Shown piece after piece: positions 10,753-18,602 of a stretch of 64,000 nucleotides of DNA (positions within the stretch are counted from its first letter, which is position 1; each line of letters opens with the position of its first letter). A model generated the notes under the pieces. The model saw nothing but the letters and a program-made list of their open reading frames with translations, made no database searches and was not told the DNA's origin. The stretch comes from CAVRGQ01 sp963720785 (GTDB taxonomy: Bacteria > Actinomycetota > Acidimicrobiia > IMCC26256 > DASPTH01), in the NCBI GenBank assembly GCA_963720785.1, contig CAVRGQ010000003.1, forward strand, positions 62,001 to 126,000, in the 5' to 3' direction. The position numbers were made by a program, and so were the translations under genes.

Positions 10753-11205
10753 GAGTTGCTCGGCGAGCTTGTCGAGGGTCTGGTAACCGAGCTCGACCGC
10801 GCCGAACCCGATCCCGGTGTCGCGCGCTTCCTTCGACGGGTGGAGCTGCCGCATGGTGAGGACGGTCTTGCTGTCCTGCTGCTCGTCGAGGGTGACGGTG
10901 ACGAGGAAGGAATGCTCGGAGCGCTCACCGCCGGCGTCGTCGTCGCCGTGGTCCATCACCAGGCGCGTCTGCGGCGTGATCTCGAGGTACTCGATGCGGT
11001 TCGTGTACAGCGTGCCGTCGGGGCCGACGAAGTCGAAGCGCCACAGGCCGCCGACCCGAACGTCGCGCTCCTTGGTGGTGCAGACGAACCCCTCGGGGCC
11101 GAACCACTCGCTGATCGCGTCGCCCGTCCAGGCGTCCCACACTGCGCTGCGGGGTGCGTCGTACACGCGGGTGAGGACGATCTCGCGCTCGATGTCGTAG
11201 CTCAC
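10744..11205 (-). CDS. SRPBCC / AHSA1-like domain protein
   Basis: 153 aa from GTG 11205, which abuts the stop of the ArsR gene. The sequence IEREIVLTRVYDAPRSAVWDAWT, then WFGPEGF, and the C-terminal LGYQTLDKLAEQL are typical of the START-like Aha1 domain family (hydrophobic ligand-binding pocket). ArsR plus SRPBCC operons are common in actinobacteria; the ligand is unknown. Likely cotranscribed with and controlled by the ArsR protein. Confidence 0.88.
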   Translation of the reverse strand: MSYDIEREIVLTRVYDAPRSAVWDAWTGDAISEWFGPEGFVCTTKERDVRVGGLWRFDFVGPDGTLYTNRIEYLEITPQTRLVMDHGDDDAGGERSEHSFLVTVTLDEQQDSKTVLTMRQLHPSKEARDTGIGFGAVELGYQTLDKLAEQLAR

Positions 11206-11591
11206 TAGGCGTTCTCCTGAGTGGTGGGGGCGGTCGGGGCGGTCCCGCGGGACCGCAGGAACTCGTCGAGCCGGTCGAGGCGCTGCTCCCAGGCGCGGCG
11301 GGTGTGCTCCGCCCAGCGGGCGACCTCGGCCACGGCCTCGGGGCGCAGCGTGCAGGGACGTTCCCGACCTCGGCGGCCGCGTTCGATGAGGCCGGCCTGC
11401 TCCAGCACCTTGAGGTGGCGGGAGACGGCAGGGAGGGACATGGCGAAGGGGGAGGCGAGCTCGAGCACCGTCGCCTCGCCGAGCGCGAGGCGGTCGACGA
11501 TCGCTCGCCGGGTGGGATCCGCGAGTGCGGCGAAGGTGGCGTCGAGCCGGCGGTCCCGCTGGTCGTCGCGGTCGAGGGTGGCGGTCGGCAA
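11205..11591 (-). CDS. ArsR-family transcriptional repressor
   Basis: 128 aa from TTG 11591, with GGGAG 8 bases upstream. Winged helix at residues about 15-95: ATFAALADPTRRAIVDRLAL, then SLPAVSRHLKVLEQAGLIERGRRGRERPC. It lacks the Cys metal-site pattern of metal-sensing ArsR proteins (no CxC in the recognition helix), so it is not likely a metal sensor. Paired with SRPBCC downstream. The GTTAAC pair just upstream is the likely operator. Confidence 0.88.
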   Translation of the reverse strand: MPTATLDRDDQRDRRLDATFAALADPTRRAIVDRLALGEATVLELASPFAMSLPAVSRHLKVLEQAGLIERGRRGRERPCTLRPEAVAEVARWAEHTRRAWEQRLDRLDEFLRSRGTAPTAPTTQENA

Positions 11592-11610
11592 CTCGGGCTC
11601 CCGGAGAACA

Positions 11611-11628
11611 GTTAACGAATCTGTTAAC
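11611..11628 (-). promoter_or_regulatory. Candidate ArsR operator (paired GTTAAC)
   Basis: Two GTTAAC palindromes (11611-11616 and 11623-11628) separated by 6 bases, 20 bases upstream of the TTG start of the ArsR gene. A TATGGT (-10-like, minus strand) adjoins it. AT-rich paired palindromes stand out in this GC-rich context and fit a dimeric repressor site. Confidence 0.55.
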
Positions 11629-11669
11629 CATAGACCCGCGAACCGTCACCCGGTGGGAGAGCGGGTGGA

Positions 11670-12758
11670 TCAGGTGAGATTGGCCTTCGCGTACTTCAGT
11701 GCCGCCGCCGGCGACAGGCCGCTGCTCAGGCCGCCGACGACCCCGGTCTTCTCGTTGTACCAACCGACCCAGAGCGTGTCCTGGTAGTACCAGCACTGGA
11801 TCTGACCGACCGTCTTCTTGCCCTGCTGGAGGTCAGCGGGCTCGTCACACGCCGCGGGGGTCTGCAGCCCGGGGTACTCGGAGTCGAACAGGTACGACTG
11901 GAGGTAGCTCGAGTAGGCCTCCGCCTGCGCGGGGTCGACCTGGACGAAGCGCACGCTGCCCTTGGGGACCGAGCAGTCGATCTCGGCTGCGATCCACGGC
12001 CGCAGGAGGTAGTCGGGGCTGTCGGCGGCTGCGTTCTCCTCGTCGAGGCTGGCGTCGAGGGTCTTGCACTTCTTGGCCGCGGCCGGTGCGGCCGCGGCGA
12101 GCTTCTTGCCCGCCTTGGCGTAGGCGGTCTCGGTCAGCGTGGCGAGGCCCGCACTGTCGGGGTCCTTGAGCGGACCCGACTCCTCGGACCACCACTTCTT
12201 CAACGCGTCGGCGTCGCCGGCTTCGCTGACCGCGAACCCGAGGATCAGCTGGTCATCGGCGGTCCACACCACCTTTGCGAGCGTGCCGGCCTCGCCGTCG
12301 GAGTTGGTGAAGTCGTTGACGAAGCAGGCGTCGCTGCCGCCGCCCTCGCCGGCGTAGCTCCAGGTGGTCTCGACCGGGCAGGGCGTGCCGGTCTCGCCGG
12401 TGGGGAGCCCGGCCGGGATGTTCGCGGTGTATGCGGCCTGCAGCGCCTCGGCAGTCGGGTATTTCGCGTAGATCAGGCCGTCGACGACGTCGGCGGTGGC
12501 GTTGCAGGACAGTACGGCTTCGGCGTCGGAGAAGTCGCCGTTGGCGAAGTCCTTGGGATCCACCCGGATGCAGGTGCCACGGTCGGCCCGGGGGACGTAG
12601 GCCGCCAGGTCCCATGCCGCCTGGAGGTCCGGGTTGGCCTCACTCGTGGCGGCGCCGGCGGGTGGAGCACCCAGCGCGGCGAATCCGCCCGAGAGGCTCG
12701 CCAACGCGACCAGCCCGGCAACGAGCGCGCGACGACGCCCGGAAATTCCGCGGTCCAT
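11670..12758 (-). CDS. Secreted protein with duplicated Cys-containing domain
   Basis: 362 aa, ATG preceded by GGAGGG. Signal peptide: RRR then a hydrophobic stretch ending GAPPAGAA (residues 1-37). Two similar domains of about 110 residues follow (about 45-190 and 250-362), each with paired cysteines, a WxxxDxL-type strand (VVWTADDQLILGF; CWYYQDTLWVGW) and a terminal ALKKWW / ALKYAKANL helix. The linker is rich in Ala/Lys. I do not recognise a named family; similar repeats occur in extracytoplasmic parts of actinobacterial proteins. Probably a secreted or wall-associated protein of unknown role. Confidence 0.8.
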   Translation of the reverse strand: MDRGISGRRRALVAGLVALASLSGGFAALGAPPAGAATSEANPDLQAAWDLAAYVPRADRGTCIRVDPKDFANGDFSDAEAVLSCNATADVVDGLIYAKYPTAEALQAAYTANIPAGLPTGETGTPCPVETTWSYAGEGGGSDACFVNDFTNSDGEAGTLAKVVWTADDQLILGFAVSEAGDADALKKWWSEESGPLKDPDSAGLATLTETAYAKAGKKLAAAAPAAAKKCKTLDASLDEENAAADSPDYLLRPWIAAEIDCSVPKGSVRFVQVDPAQAEAYSSYLQSYLFDSEYPGLQTPAACDEPADLQQGKKTVGQIQCWYYQDTLWVGWYNEKTGVVGGLSSGLSPAAALKYAKANLT

Positions 12759-12971
12759 TTCCTGCCCTCCTGATCCGCAGTGAAGTGGAGGAATCTAGGC
12801 GGGGCGGGGAAGCGCGGAGTGGATCGAGTGACCGACGCCTCGTTCGATCAGGCGGGCCTGGACTCGGATCTCCTCGTAGTGGACTTCACATAACGAGGAT
12901 TATGGGCGTTCCCGGGGGCGAGTGCGGGTGGGCTGTGCATGGTCCAGGCCGCTCTTGGTTATCGTCCTCGG

Positions 12972-13553
12972 ATGGCTTGGACTCCTGACACCGTGTACCT
13001 CGAAGGCCTCGACTTCCTGAGCGGGGTGGTCGACCAGATGCACGAGCTCGACTGGGAGCGCCCGTCGCCGTGCTCGGGCTGGCGGGCGGTCGACGTGCTC
13101 GGGCACGTGGGCGCCGCGGTCGCGTTCGGCACGCGATTGCTGACGACAGGCGAGATGGAGTGGGTGCCCCCGGCCGATCCGCCCGGCAGTGCCGTCGAGG
13201 GCGACCCGGCGGCGTGGTGGGCGGCGCTGGTGCCCGAGGCCAAGTCGTCGATGGAGGGCGTCGACCTCACGAAGGTCGTCGACTCCCCGATGGGCTCGCG
13301 CAGCGTCGCCGAGGGGCTGTCGTTCCCGGCCATCGACCTGTTCGTGCACGCGTGGGACATCGGCGCGACCGCGGGCATCGACGTGACGCTGCCCGACGAG
13401 GTGATCGCGTTCGCCCGAGAGACCTTCGCTCCCATGTCGGCCGAGATGTACCGATCCCCCAACGTCTTCGGCACCGAGATCGCGGTGAGCGACGAGTCGG
13501 CGTCCGATGCGTTCCTCGCGTGGACCGGCCGCGATCCGCACTGGCGCGCCTGA
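12972..13553 (+). CDS. Maleylpyruvate isomerase / mycothiol-dependent-like metal-binding protein (TIGR03086 type)
   Basis: 193 aa from ATG 12972 (ATG 12939 is a less likely earlier start). DinB-like four-helix fold: residues about 10-60 carry LDFLSGVVDQMHELDWERPSPCSGWRAVDVLGHVG, the signature of the mycothiol maleylpyruvate isomerase N-terminal domain, with the metal-binding His in VLGHV and IDLFVHAWD. Catalysis is unproven; some members bind zinc and may act with mycothiol, which is expected in actinobacteria. Divergent from the secreted gene upstream. Confidence 0.8.
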   Translation: MAWTPDTVYLEGLDFLSGVVDQMHELDWERPSPCSGWRAVDVLGHVGAAVAFGTRLLTTGEMEWVPPADPPGSAVEGDPAAWWAALVPEAKSSMEGVDLTKVVDSPMGSRSVAEGLSFPAIDLFVHAWDIGATAGIDVTLPDEVIAFARETFAPMSAEMYRSPNVFGTEIAVSDESASDAFLAWTGRDPHWRA

Positions 13554-13601
13554 ACCCGCCCCCTCGACACCCCTTCTGGCCGCGTCACCCCCGACTACCG
13601 T

Positions 13602-14003
13602 TTGGTGATGGCGCGTCGACCGCAACTCACGGCGAGCCGCGCGACGGGTGCCCTGCTCGTTGCGCTCGCGCTGCTCGGCGCGGTCGCGTTCGGGTGGGGT
13701 CTGCCCGGAGGGGTCGACGCCCCCGCGTCACGACACGTCGCCGATCTCTCGACGCACGCCGAGCGCGTCGTCGAGCTCATCGGCGACGCGCCGGTCGCCG
13801 TCGCTGCGCCCGTCGTGGAGGCGATCACCACGCGTGGCGACGCACGCTCCGCGCCCGAGCGCGTCCGCGACCTTCTTGGCGCGGCCGCGTGTGCAGCCGT
13901 GCTCCTGCTCGTGGTGGCGCGTCGACGCCGGCTCGCGTTCGCGCGCACTCGCGTGCGTCGCATCGCCGTCGTCGCCTCCGGAGGTCGCGCGCCTCCCGTC
14001 TGA
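13602..14003 (+). CDS. Hypothetical two-pass membrane protein
   Basis: 133 aa. One hydrophobic segment at about residues 15-35 (TGALLVALALLGAVAFGWGL) and another at about 92-106 (AAACAAVLLLVVARRRR), separated by an extracytoplasmic stretch of about 55 residues. No family recognised. GTG 13602 or ATG 13608 could be the start. It lies upstream of two more small membrane genes. Confidence 0.5.
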   Translation: MVMARRPQLTASRATGALLVALALLGAVAFGWGLPGGVDAPASRHVADLSTHAERVVELIGDAPVAVAAPVVEAITTRGDARSAPERVRDLLGAAACAAVLLLVVARRRRLAFARTRVRRIAVVASGGRAPPV

Positions 14004-14073
14004 CCGGAACCCGAGCGCACTGCTCAGGCTGCGACCCGCATGCGGGTCGCCCGGTCGAACGAGAGGTTTCACC

Positions 14074-14163
14074 ATGAGCCGATTGGACGATTTTGTCGTC
14101 ATCGGATTCTTCATCGTCATCGGACTCGCCGTGGTCGTGCTGGTCGCGGCCCTCGTCGCATGA
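14074..14163 (+). CDS. Very small single-pass membrane protein (29 aa)
   Basis: ATG at 14074 with GAGAGG 7 bases upstream. The product is a short polar start (MSRLDDF) followed by one hydrophobic helix (VVIGFFIVIGLAVVVLVAALVA) to the end. Its stop overlaps the next ATG by 4 bases. The composition and good ribosome site support a real gene; role unknown. Confidence 0.5.
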   Translation: MSRLDDFVVIGFFIVIGLAVVVLVAALVA

Positions 14164-14588
14164 GCGCCGTCCAGACCGCGCCCCCGCGACCGCTGGCGCG
14201 CACGCGCCCACTCGTGGAGCTCGCGATCCTGGCAGTCGTCGCGGCGCTCTTCGCACTCACGTTCTGGCTCGTGCGACCGCCGCCGCGCGTCGCCCACCTC
14301 GACATCGTCAACCGCTCGTCCACCGAAGTGGACGTGGGCGTGTCGAGCCCATCGCGTGACGATCTCCTCGGTCTCGCCGTCGCCCTCCCCCAGCGCACCA
14401 CCCGGGTCCAGGACGTCGTCGACCAGGGCGACGAGTGGGTGTTCTCGTTCGGGACGGCGGACTGCCCGGCCGAGGAGGTCCGGGTGTCGCGGCAACGACT
14501 CGAGGAGGCCGGCTGGAAGATCACGGTGCCGGAACCGGTCCTCGCCCGGTTGTCGGCCGACTGTGCCTACGAGCCGCCGGTCCGCTGA
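14160..14588 (+). CDS. Hypothetical membrane-anchored protein
   Basis: 142 aa from ATG overlapping the 29-aa gene. A transmembrane segment at about residues 17-38 (VELAILAVVAALFALTFWLV) is followed by a soluble domain with VAHLDIVNRSSTEVDVGV and a two-Cys C-terminus (TADCPAEEV, SADCAYEPP). Family unknown to me. Translational coupling to the gene above suggests the two are made together. Confidence 0.6.
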   Translation: MSAVQTAPPRPLARTRPLVELAILAVVAALFALTFWLVRPPPRVAHLDIVNRSSTEVDVGVSSPSRDDLLGLAVALPQRTTRVQDVVDQGDEWVFSFGTADCPAEEVRVSRQRLEEAGWKITVPEPVLARLSADCAYEPPVR

Positions 14589-14865
14589 CTGCGGCGGCCG
14601 GGAGGCGACCCGCCCGCGGTCCCAACCGGCGTTGGACGAGGCGAGGGAAAGAGAGACCGCCGCCATGCACCGCGGGCAGGTGTCGGAGCATGACGACGGT
14701 CTCGAGAGGAGAAGCGCACGGCGATCCGATCGCGTTACGCGAGGTCGGGGAGAAATCTTGCGGGGTGCGGCAGGAGCCCTTGGGCCCTGTCGCACCCGCT
14801 TCGCCGGGCGGACGATGGAGCCATGACCGGGATCGCGACCGTGCTCGGGACGACGTTGGTGGCGG

Positions 14866-15267
14866 CTACCGCAGCGCCGGGCGTCGCCCCTCGTGGTTCT
14901 GCACGAACTCGACGAGGTAGCCGTCGGGATCCTTCACGAACGCGACGGTGACCGGCCAGCGGTCGAGCTGCTGCGGTTCCATCACCGACTCGCAGCCGAA
15001 CGCGACCGCCTTGTCGTACACGGCCTGGCAGTCGTCGGTGTCGACGTAGAGCTTCCACATCGCGGTGCCCATGTCGATCGCGGGGATGTCGTCGTGCTGC
15101 GCGAGCTGGATGCGCGAACCGCCGGCCTCGGCCTGCAGCACCACTTCCTTCACTCCCGGGATCTCCGTCTCGCTCTGGACGGGGATGCCGACGACGTCAC
15201 GCCAGAACGCCACCGAGCGATCCATGTCGGACACGTTGACGCAGTACTGACCGAGGCTGTTCTCCAT
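14866..15267 (-). CDS. VOC-family protein (glyoxalase/dioxygenase fold)
   Basis: 133 aa from ATG. Two beta-alpha-beta-beta-beta units: YCVNVSDMDRSVAFWRDVVG, then WKLYVDTDDCQAVYDKAVAFG, and VAFVKDPDGYLVEFVQNH with the Glu of the metal site. Metal ligands of the fold (His/Glu) appear partly replaced (first unit has Tyr-Cys in place of His), so the substrate and even metal use are uncertain. No operon partner is evident. A 276-bp stretch upstream of its 3' end (14589-14865) holds no gene I can support. Confidence 0.85.
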   Translation of the reverse strand: MENSLGQYCVNVSDMDRSVAFWRDVVGIPVQSETEIPGVKEVVLQAEAGGSRIQLAQHDDIPAIDMGTAMWKLYVDTDDCQAVYDKAVAFGCESVMEPQQLDRWPVTVAFVKDPDGYLVEFVQNHEGRRPALR

Positions 15268-15325
15268 GGAGCGGGAGCCTACGCAGTCGCACGACGACGT
15301 GCTCGCCGCGCGGGACCTCGTGGCG

Positions 15326-16085
15326 TCAGCCGGCCGGGACCTGCTTCGCCTGTCCGGGCGGGGTGTCGGGCCGGTTCGACGGGTCGGGGTTCGTCGTCGA
15401 CGGTGTCGTCGGGACCGCGGGCGTCGCCGGAACGGCCGGGGTCGCGCCCTCACCGGGCGCTCCCGGATCAGCGGGAGTCGCGGGCGTGGCTGCGTTCGGG
15501 TTGTTGCGCGATCCGGTCGATCCGGTCGGGTCGGTCGGGTCGGGCCCGCCTTGGGCGCCCGGCACGGCGCCGTGGGCGACGCCAGATGCGGCGACGCCCG
15601 ATGCGGCGACGCTGGCCGGGGCGCTCGTCCCGGGGGCTGCACCGGACGCGGCACCGGACGCGGCACCGGACGTCGCACCCGCCGGGGTCACGACGTCACC
15701 TGCCGGTGCTTCGTGGTCGTCGGCGCCCGGCACGTGCATCCCCACGCGGTCGAGCACCGAAGCGGCGATCCCCTGGACGGGTCCGGGAAGTGCTCCCGCG
15801 CTGGCCAGGCCGACGGTCAGGATCCCGCTGAGCACCACCGTCGCGGCCACGAGCTGGCGGCGCGGGACCCGCGAGCGGGTGGCGACGGCTCCGGTGTCGC
15901 ACACCGCGCGCGTTGCCCGGGCCGCACCCCCGACGACCGGCGCCTTGCGGCGGTGCTCGGTCCCCTCGGGGGCCCGCAGCGCCGCGATCACGCGCCGCGA
16001 CGACGCCGTAGCCCGGAGGCGCGTCGTCCGGCGTGATCTGCCCGTCGAGCAGACGCTCGGCGGTGTCGCGGTCAAGGGATCTCAC
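15326..16085 (-). CDS. Anti-sigma-factor-like single-pass membrane protein (frameshifted)
   Basis: About 252 aa when repaired. GTG 16085 begins RSLDRDTAERLLDGQITPDDAPPGYG, a segment typical of small actinobacterial cytoplasmic domains next to ECF sigma factors. One extra base near 16000 shifts the frame; reading then continues RVIAALRAPEG, a basic stretch, one transmembrane helix (LVAATVVLSGILTVGLASAG) and a long low-complexity Pro/Ala/Thr/Gly tail to 15326. No sigma factor gene is adjacent in the window, so the anti-sigma role is only a resemblance. Confidence 0.55.
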
Positions 16086-16147
16086 GCCAGGAAGAGCGCA
16101 GGCCCCGACGGTCGCGTTACGGCTGGCAGGGGAAAGATCCGACCCCG

Positions 16148-16555
16148 CTATCGGGGAATCACCCCGTGGTCGGTGAGGAATTCGTGGAGCCCGGCCACCA
16201 GGCGGATCTCCGAGAGCTCCTGCAGGGGTACCCAGGCCACCTCGGCGGCGTCGTCGCCGGCCACCGCTGTGGCCCCGGCGTCGAGCAGGCCCACCACGAA
16301 GTCGAGGATCACGAAGTGGTGGTCGTCGCCCAGGCGTTCGACCCAGCCGAGGAAACGCTCGACGACGACCTCGAGGCCCGTCTCCTCCCACACCTCCCGC
16401 ACGACGGCTTCGTGCAGAGTCTCGCCGCCCTCGACCCGGCCGCCGGGCACCGCCCACTCCCCTGCCCCGGGGCCGTGCCCGCGCCGGATCACGAGCAGGC
16501 AGTCGTCGCGCACGACGACTCCGCCGACGGCGACCTCGGGGCGGTCCCGGGTCAC
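16148..16555 (-). CDS. NUDIX hydrolase
   Basis: 135 aa from GTG. The NUDIX box Gx5Ex7REUxEExGU is complete at residues 38-63 (GGRVEGGETLHEAVVREVWEE). It hydrolyses nucleoside diphosphates linked to another moiety; no substrate-specific motif is visible. Its GTGA start probably overlaps the true stop of the GNAT gene upstream. Confidence 0.92.
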   Translation of the reverse strand: MTRDRPEVAVGGVVVRDDCLLVIRRGHGPGAGEWAVPGGRVEGGETLHEAVVREVWEETGLEVVVERFLGWVERLGDDHHFVILDFVVGLLDAGATAVAGDDAAEVAWVPLQELSEIRLVAGLHEFLTDHGVIPR

Positions 16556-16988
16556 GCGCCGTCGGGGGCGCGTCGGCGGCTCCGACTGCGAACGAGTGGT
16601 GCATCGTCAGCGCGCGGGCGGCGAAGCCGTGCGCCTCGAAGAAGTTCTTGGTGGCGCGGTGCCCCGGCAACGCGGTGGCGTCGACGCCCATGCATCCGCG
16701 GGCGCGGCAGAACTCGAGCAGATCGGCGGCGATGGAATCGCCCACCCCCACCTCGCGGGCGAGGAGCTCCACGTAGAGGTCGGTGATCACGCCGAGGCGG
16801 CGCCCGTCGCGCAGTTCCTCGACGACCACCGCACCGAAGCCCAGCACGACGCCGTCGATCGTGCCGACCACGAGCAGCGCGTCGTCGCGCTCGAGCAGCG
16901 CGGCGTAGGTGTCGGCGAGGGGCTCGGGCCACGCGTCGCGCTCGCGCCACAGCTCGCCGCCGCGCATCGGGCCGAGCTCACCGCGCAT
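16552..16988 (-). CDS. GNAT-family N-acetyltransferase (ends uncertain)
   Basis: About 145 aa. Acetyl-CoA-dependent acetyltransferase: VVGTIDGVVLGFGAVVVEELRDG, GVITDLYVELLAREVGVG (pantetheine site), then GCMGVDATALPGHRATKNFFEAHGF and a terminal LTMHHSF. As read, the frame does not stop but runs through the NUDIX gene in another frame to 15696; one missing C in the CCCCC run near 16565 would give a TGA overlapping the NUDIX GTG, the usual pattern here. Homology-like coding also extends upstream to a GTG at 17050 through another likely indel near 17035 (PGDLERVEALARDM). The bounds given are approximate. Confidence 0.6.
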
Positions 16989-17075
16989 GTCGCGCGCGAG
17001 TGCCTCGACGCGTTCGAGATCCCCGGGGACGCGGGGCGACTCTCCTCCACGGGAACGCTCCGGCCGACGGGTCGC

Positions 17076-17756
17076 TCAGCCGAGCTGGGCGATCTTGCCG
17101 AGGATCGTGTTGCGGCCCCGGTGGGCGGCTTCGTAGCGGCGGACCGCCTCGAGCGCGCCGGCATCGAGGCCCTCGAGCCGCTCGACCACCTGCGACGCGG
17201 ACAGCTCGTCGTAGTCGGGGATGGCGAGCTCATCGACGGCGGGCACGGTGAGATCGGTACTGGCCGCAGGCTCGGGTGCCGGCTCCGGCGTACGGTCCGG
17301 CTCGGACACGACGGGTGCCTCGGGTGCGGGCTCGGGCTCGACCGGAGCAGCGGGCGGTGCAGCTGGGGTGTAGGCGGCCGGCGCCGCGGACGAACCGGTG
17401 CCATTGGGGGGAGGCGTCGTGCCGGGCCGGTTCTCGAGCAGGCCTTTGAGCGCGCTGCCCGCCATGTCTCGCGCGACGCCGATGCCGGCGCCGGCGACGT
17501 CCTTGGCCACACCGAAGCCGCTCTCCGCGACCACCTTGGCCACTCCGACGGATTCGTCGATGCGGCGCTTCACCTCGTCGGCGGGGACGGGCGGCGGGGT
17601 GGGCGGCGTCTTCTTGCCCTGCAGCTCGCGCTTGCCGCGCGAGACGAACATGCCGGTCATCATCGGCAGCATGTCGCGCACGTAGAGCGCAGCGCCGACG
17701 GGGGCGTAGACGCAGAGATCGAGCGCCTTCTCGACGGGGTTCTTGTCGTCGGACAC
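17076..17756 (-). CDS. Hypothetical protein, amphipathic N-terminus and conserved C-terminal helical motif
   Basis: 226 aa from GTG. Residues 8-45 (VEKALDLCVYAPVGAALYVRDMLP) resemble the start of actinobacterial lipid-droplet-associated proteins. The middle has repeated Val/Ala/Gly amphipathic segments (VAKVVAESGFGVAKDVAGAGIGVARDMAG) then a Pro/Ala linker. The last 50 residues (YDELSASQVVERLEGLDAGALEAVRRYE, then NTILGKIAQL) form a conserved helical motif seen in several actinobacterial proteins. Lipid surface binding is a guess. Confidence 0.65.
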   Translation of the reverse strand: MSDDKNPVEKALDLCVYAPVGAALYVRDMLPMMTGMFVSRGKRELQGKKTPPTPPPVPADEVKRRIDESVGVAKVVAESGFGVAKDVAGAGIGVARDMAGSALKGLLENRPGTTPPPNGTGSSAAPAAYTPAAPPAAPVEPEPAPEAPVVSEPDRTPEPAPEPAASTDLTVPAVDELAIPDYDELSASQVVERLEGLDAGALEAVRRYEAAHRGRNTILGKIAQLG

Positions 17757-17843
17757 GGTGGGGCTCCCAGCGGTGGGGCGGATCGCTCGGCCGGGAAACG
17801 CTCCCCTGCCGACGGGCGTCGCCAGTCTACGGTGCCGGGCACG

Positions 17844-18599
17844 ATGTCGGCCCTCGATGTGTGCCTCCTGCTCGCCGCGGCGTTCGCCGCCGGCACGATC
17901 AACGCGATCGTGGGATCGGGCTCGTTGATCACCTTCCCCACCTTGCTGGCCATGGGCTTCTCCCCCGTGACCGCGAACGTGAGCAACACGATCGGCATGA
18001 CCTTCGGGGGACTCAGCGGCGCTGTGGGCTACCGCCGGGAACTGCAGGGGCAGCGCCGCCGGGTCGTGACCCTGGGTACCGCTTCGCTGCTCGGCGGCAT
18101 CACCGGTGCCGTGCTGCTGCTCACGTTGCCCAGCTCGGTGTTCGACGCCGTGGTGCCGGTGCTGATCGTCGGGGCGTGCGTGCTGGTGATCGTGCAGCCG
18201 CGCCTCAGCCGCTTCGTCGCGGAGCGACGCGCCCGCCCCGTGGAGCACGGCGGGGTCGAGCTGTGGATCGGCATCTTCTTCGCCGGCGTGTACGGCGGCT
18301 ACTTCGGCGCGGCGCAGGGCGTGATCCTGCTCGCGCTGCTCGGGATCTTCATCGCGGATCATCTGCAGCGGCTGAACGGCGTGAAGAACGTGCTCGCGGC
18401 GATCGCCAACGGTGTGGCCGCGGTGTTCTTCGTGTTCGCCGCCGACGTCGCCTGGGAGGTTGCCGTGATCGTCGCCATCGGTTCGGTGATCGGCGGGCAG
18501 GTCGGCGCACACGTGGGCCGGCGCCTCAACCCCACCTTGTTGCGCTCCGTGGTGGTGGTGGTCGGCCTGGTGGCCGCGGTGAAGCTGCTCGCGACCTGA
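17844..18599 (+). CDS. TSUP-family transporter (TauE/SafE-like)
   Basis: 251 aa from ATG. Predicted eight-helix integral membrane protein. Family motifs appear twice: AAGTINAIVGSGSLITFPTLL near residue 15 and FFAGVYGGYFGAAQGVILLALL near residue 150. The family exports or imports sulfur-containing or organic acids; substrate not predictable. Divergent from the gene at 17076-17756. Confidence 0.9.
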   Translation: MSALDVCLLLAAAFAAGTINAIVGSGSLITFPTLLAMGFSPVTANVSNTIGMTFGGLSGAVGYRRELQGQRRRVVTLGTASLLGGITGAVLLLTLPSSVFDAVVPVLIVGACVLVIVQPRLSRFVAERRARPVEHGGVELWIGIFFAGVYGGYFGAAQGVILLALLGIFIADHLQRLNGVKNVLAAIANGVAAVFFVFAADVAWEVAVIVAIGSVIGGQVGAHVGRRLNPTLLRSVVVVVGLVAAVKLLAT

Positions 18600-18602
18600 G
18601 CG

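Noticed and set aside
15696..16552. Long continuation of the GNAT frame through the NUDIX gene (430 residues)
   Set aside because: The extension is Arg/Gly-rich with poor codon pattern and overlaps a clear NUDIX gene; a missing C near 16565 explains the lost stop.
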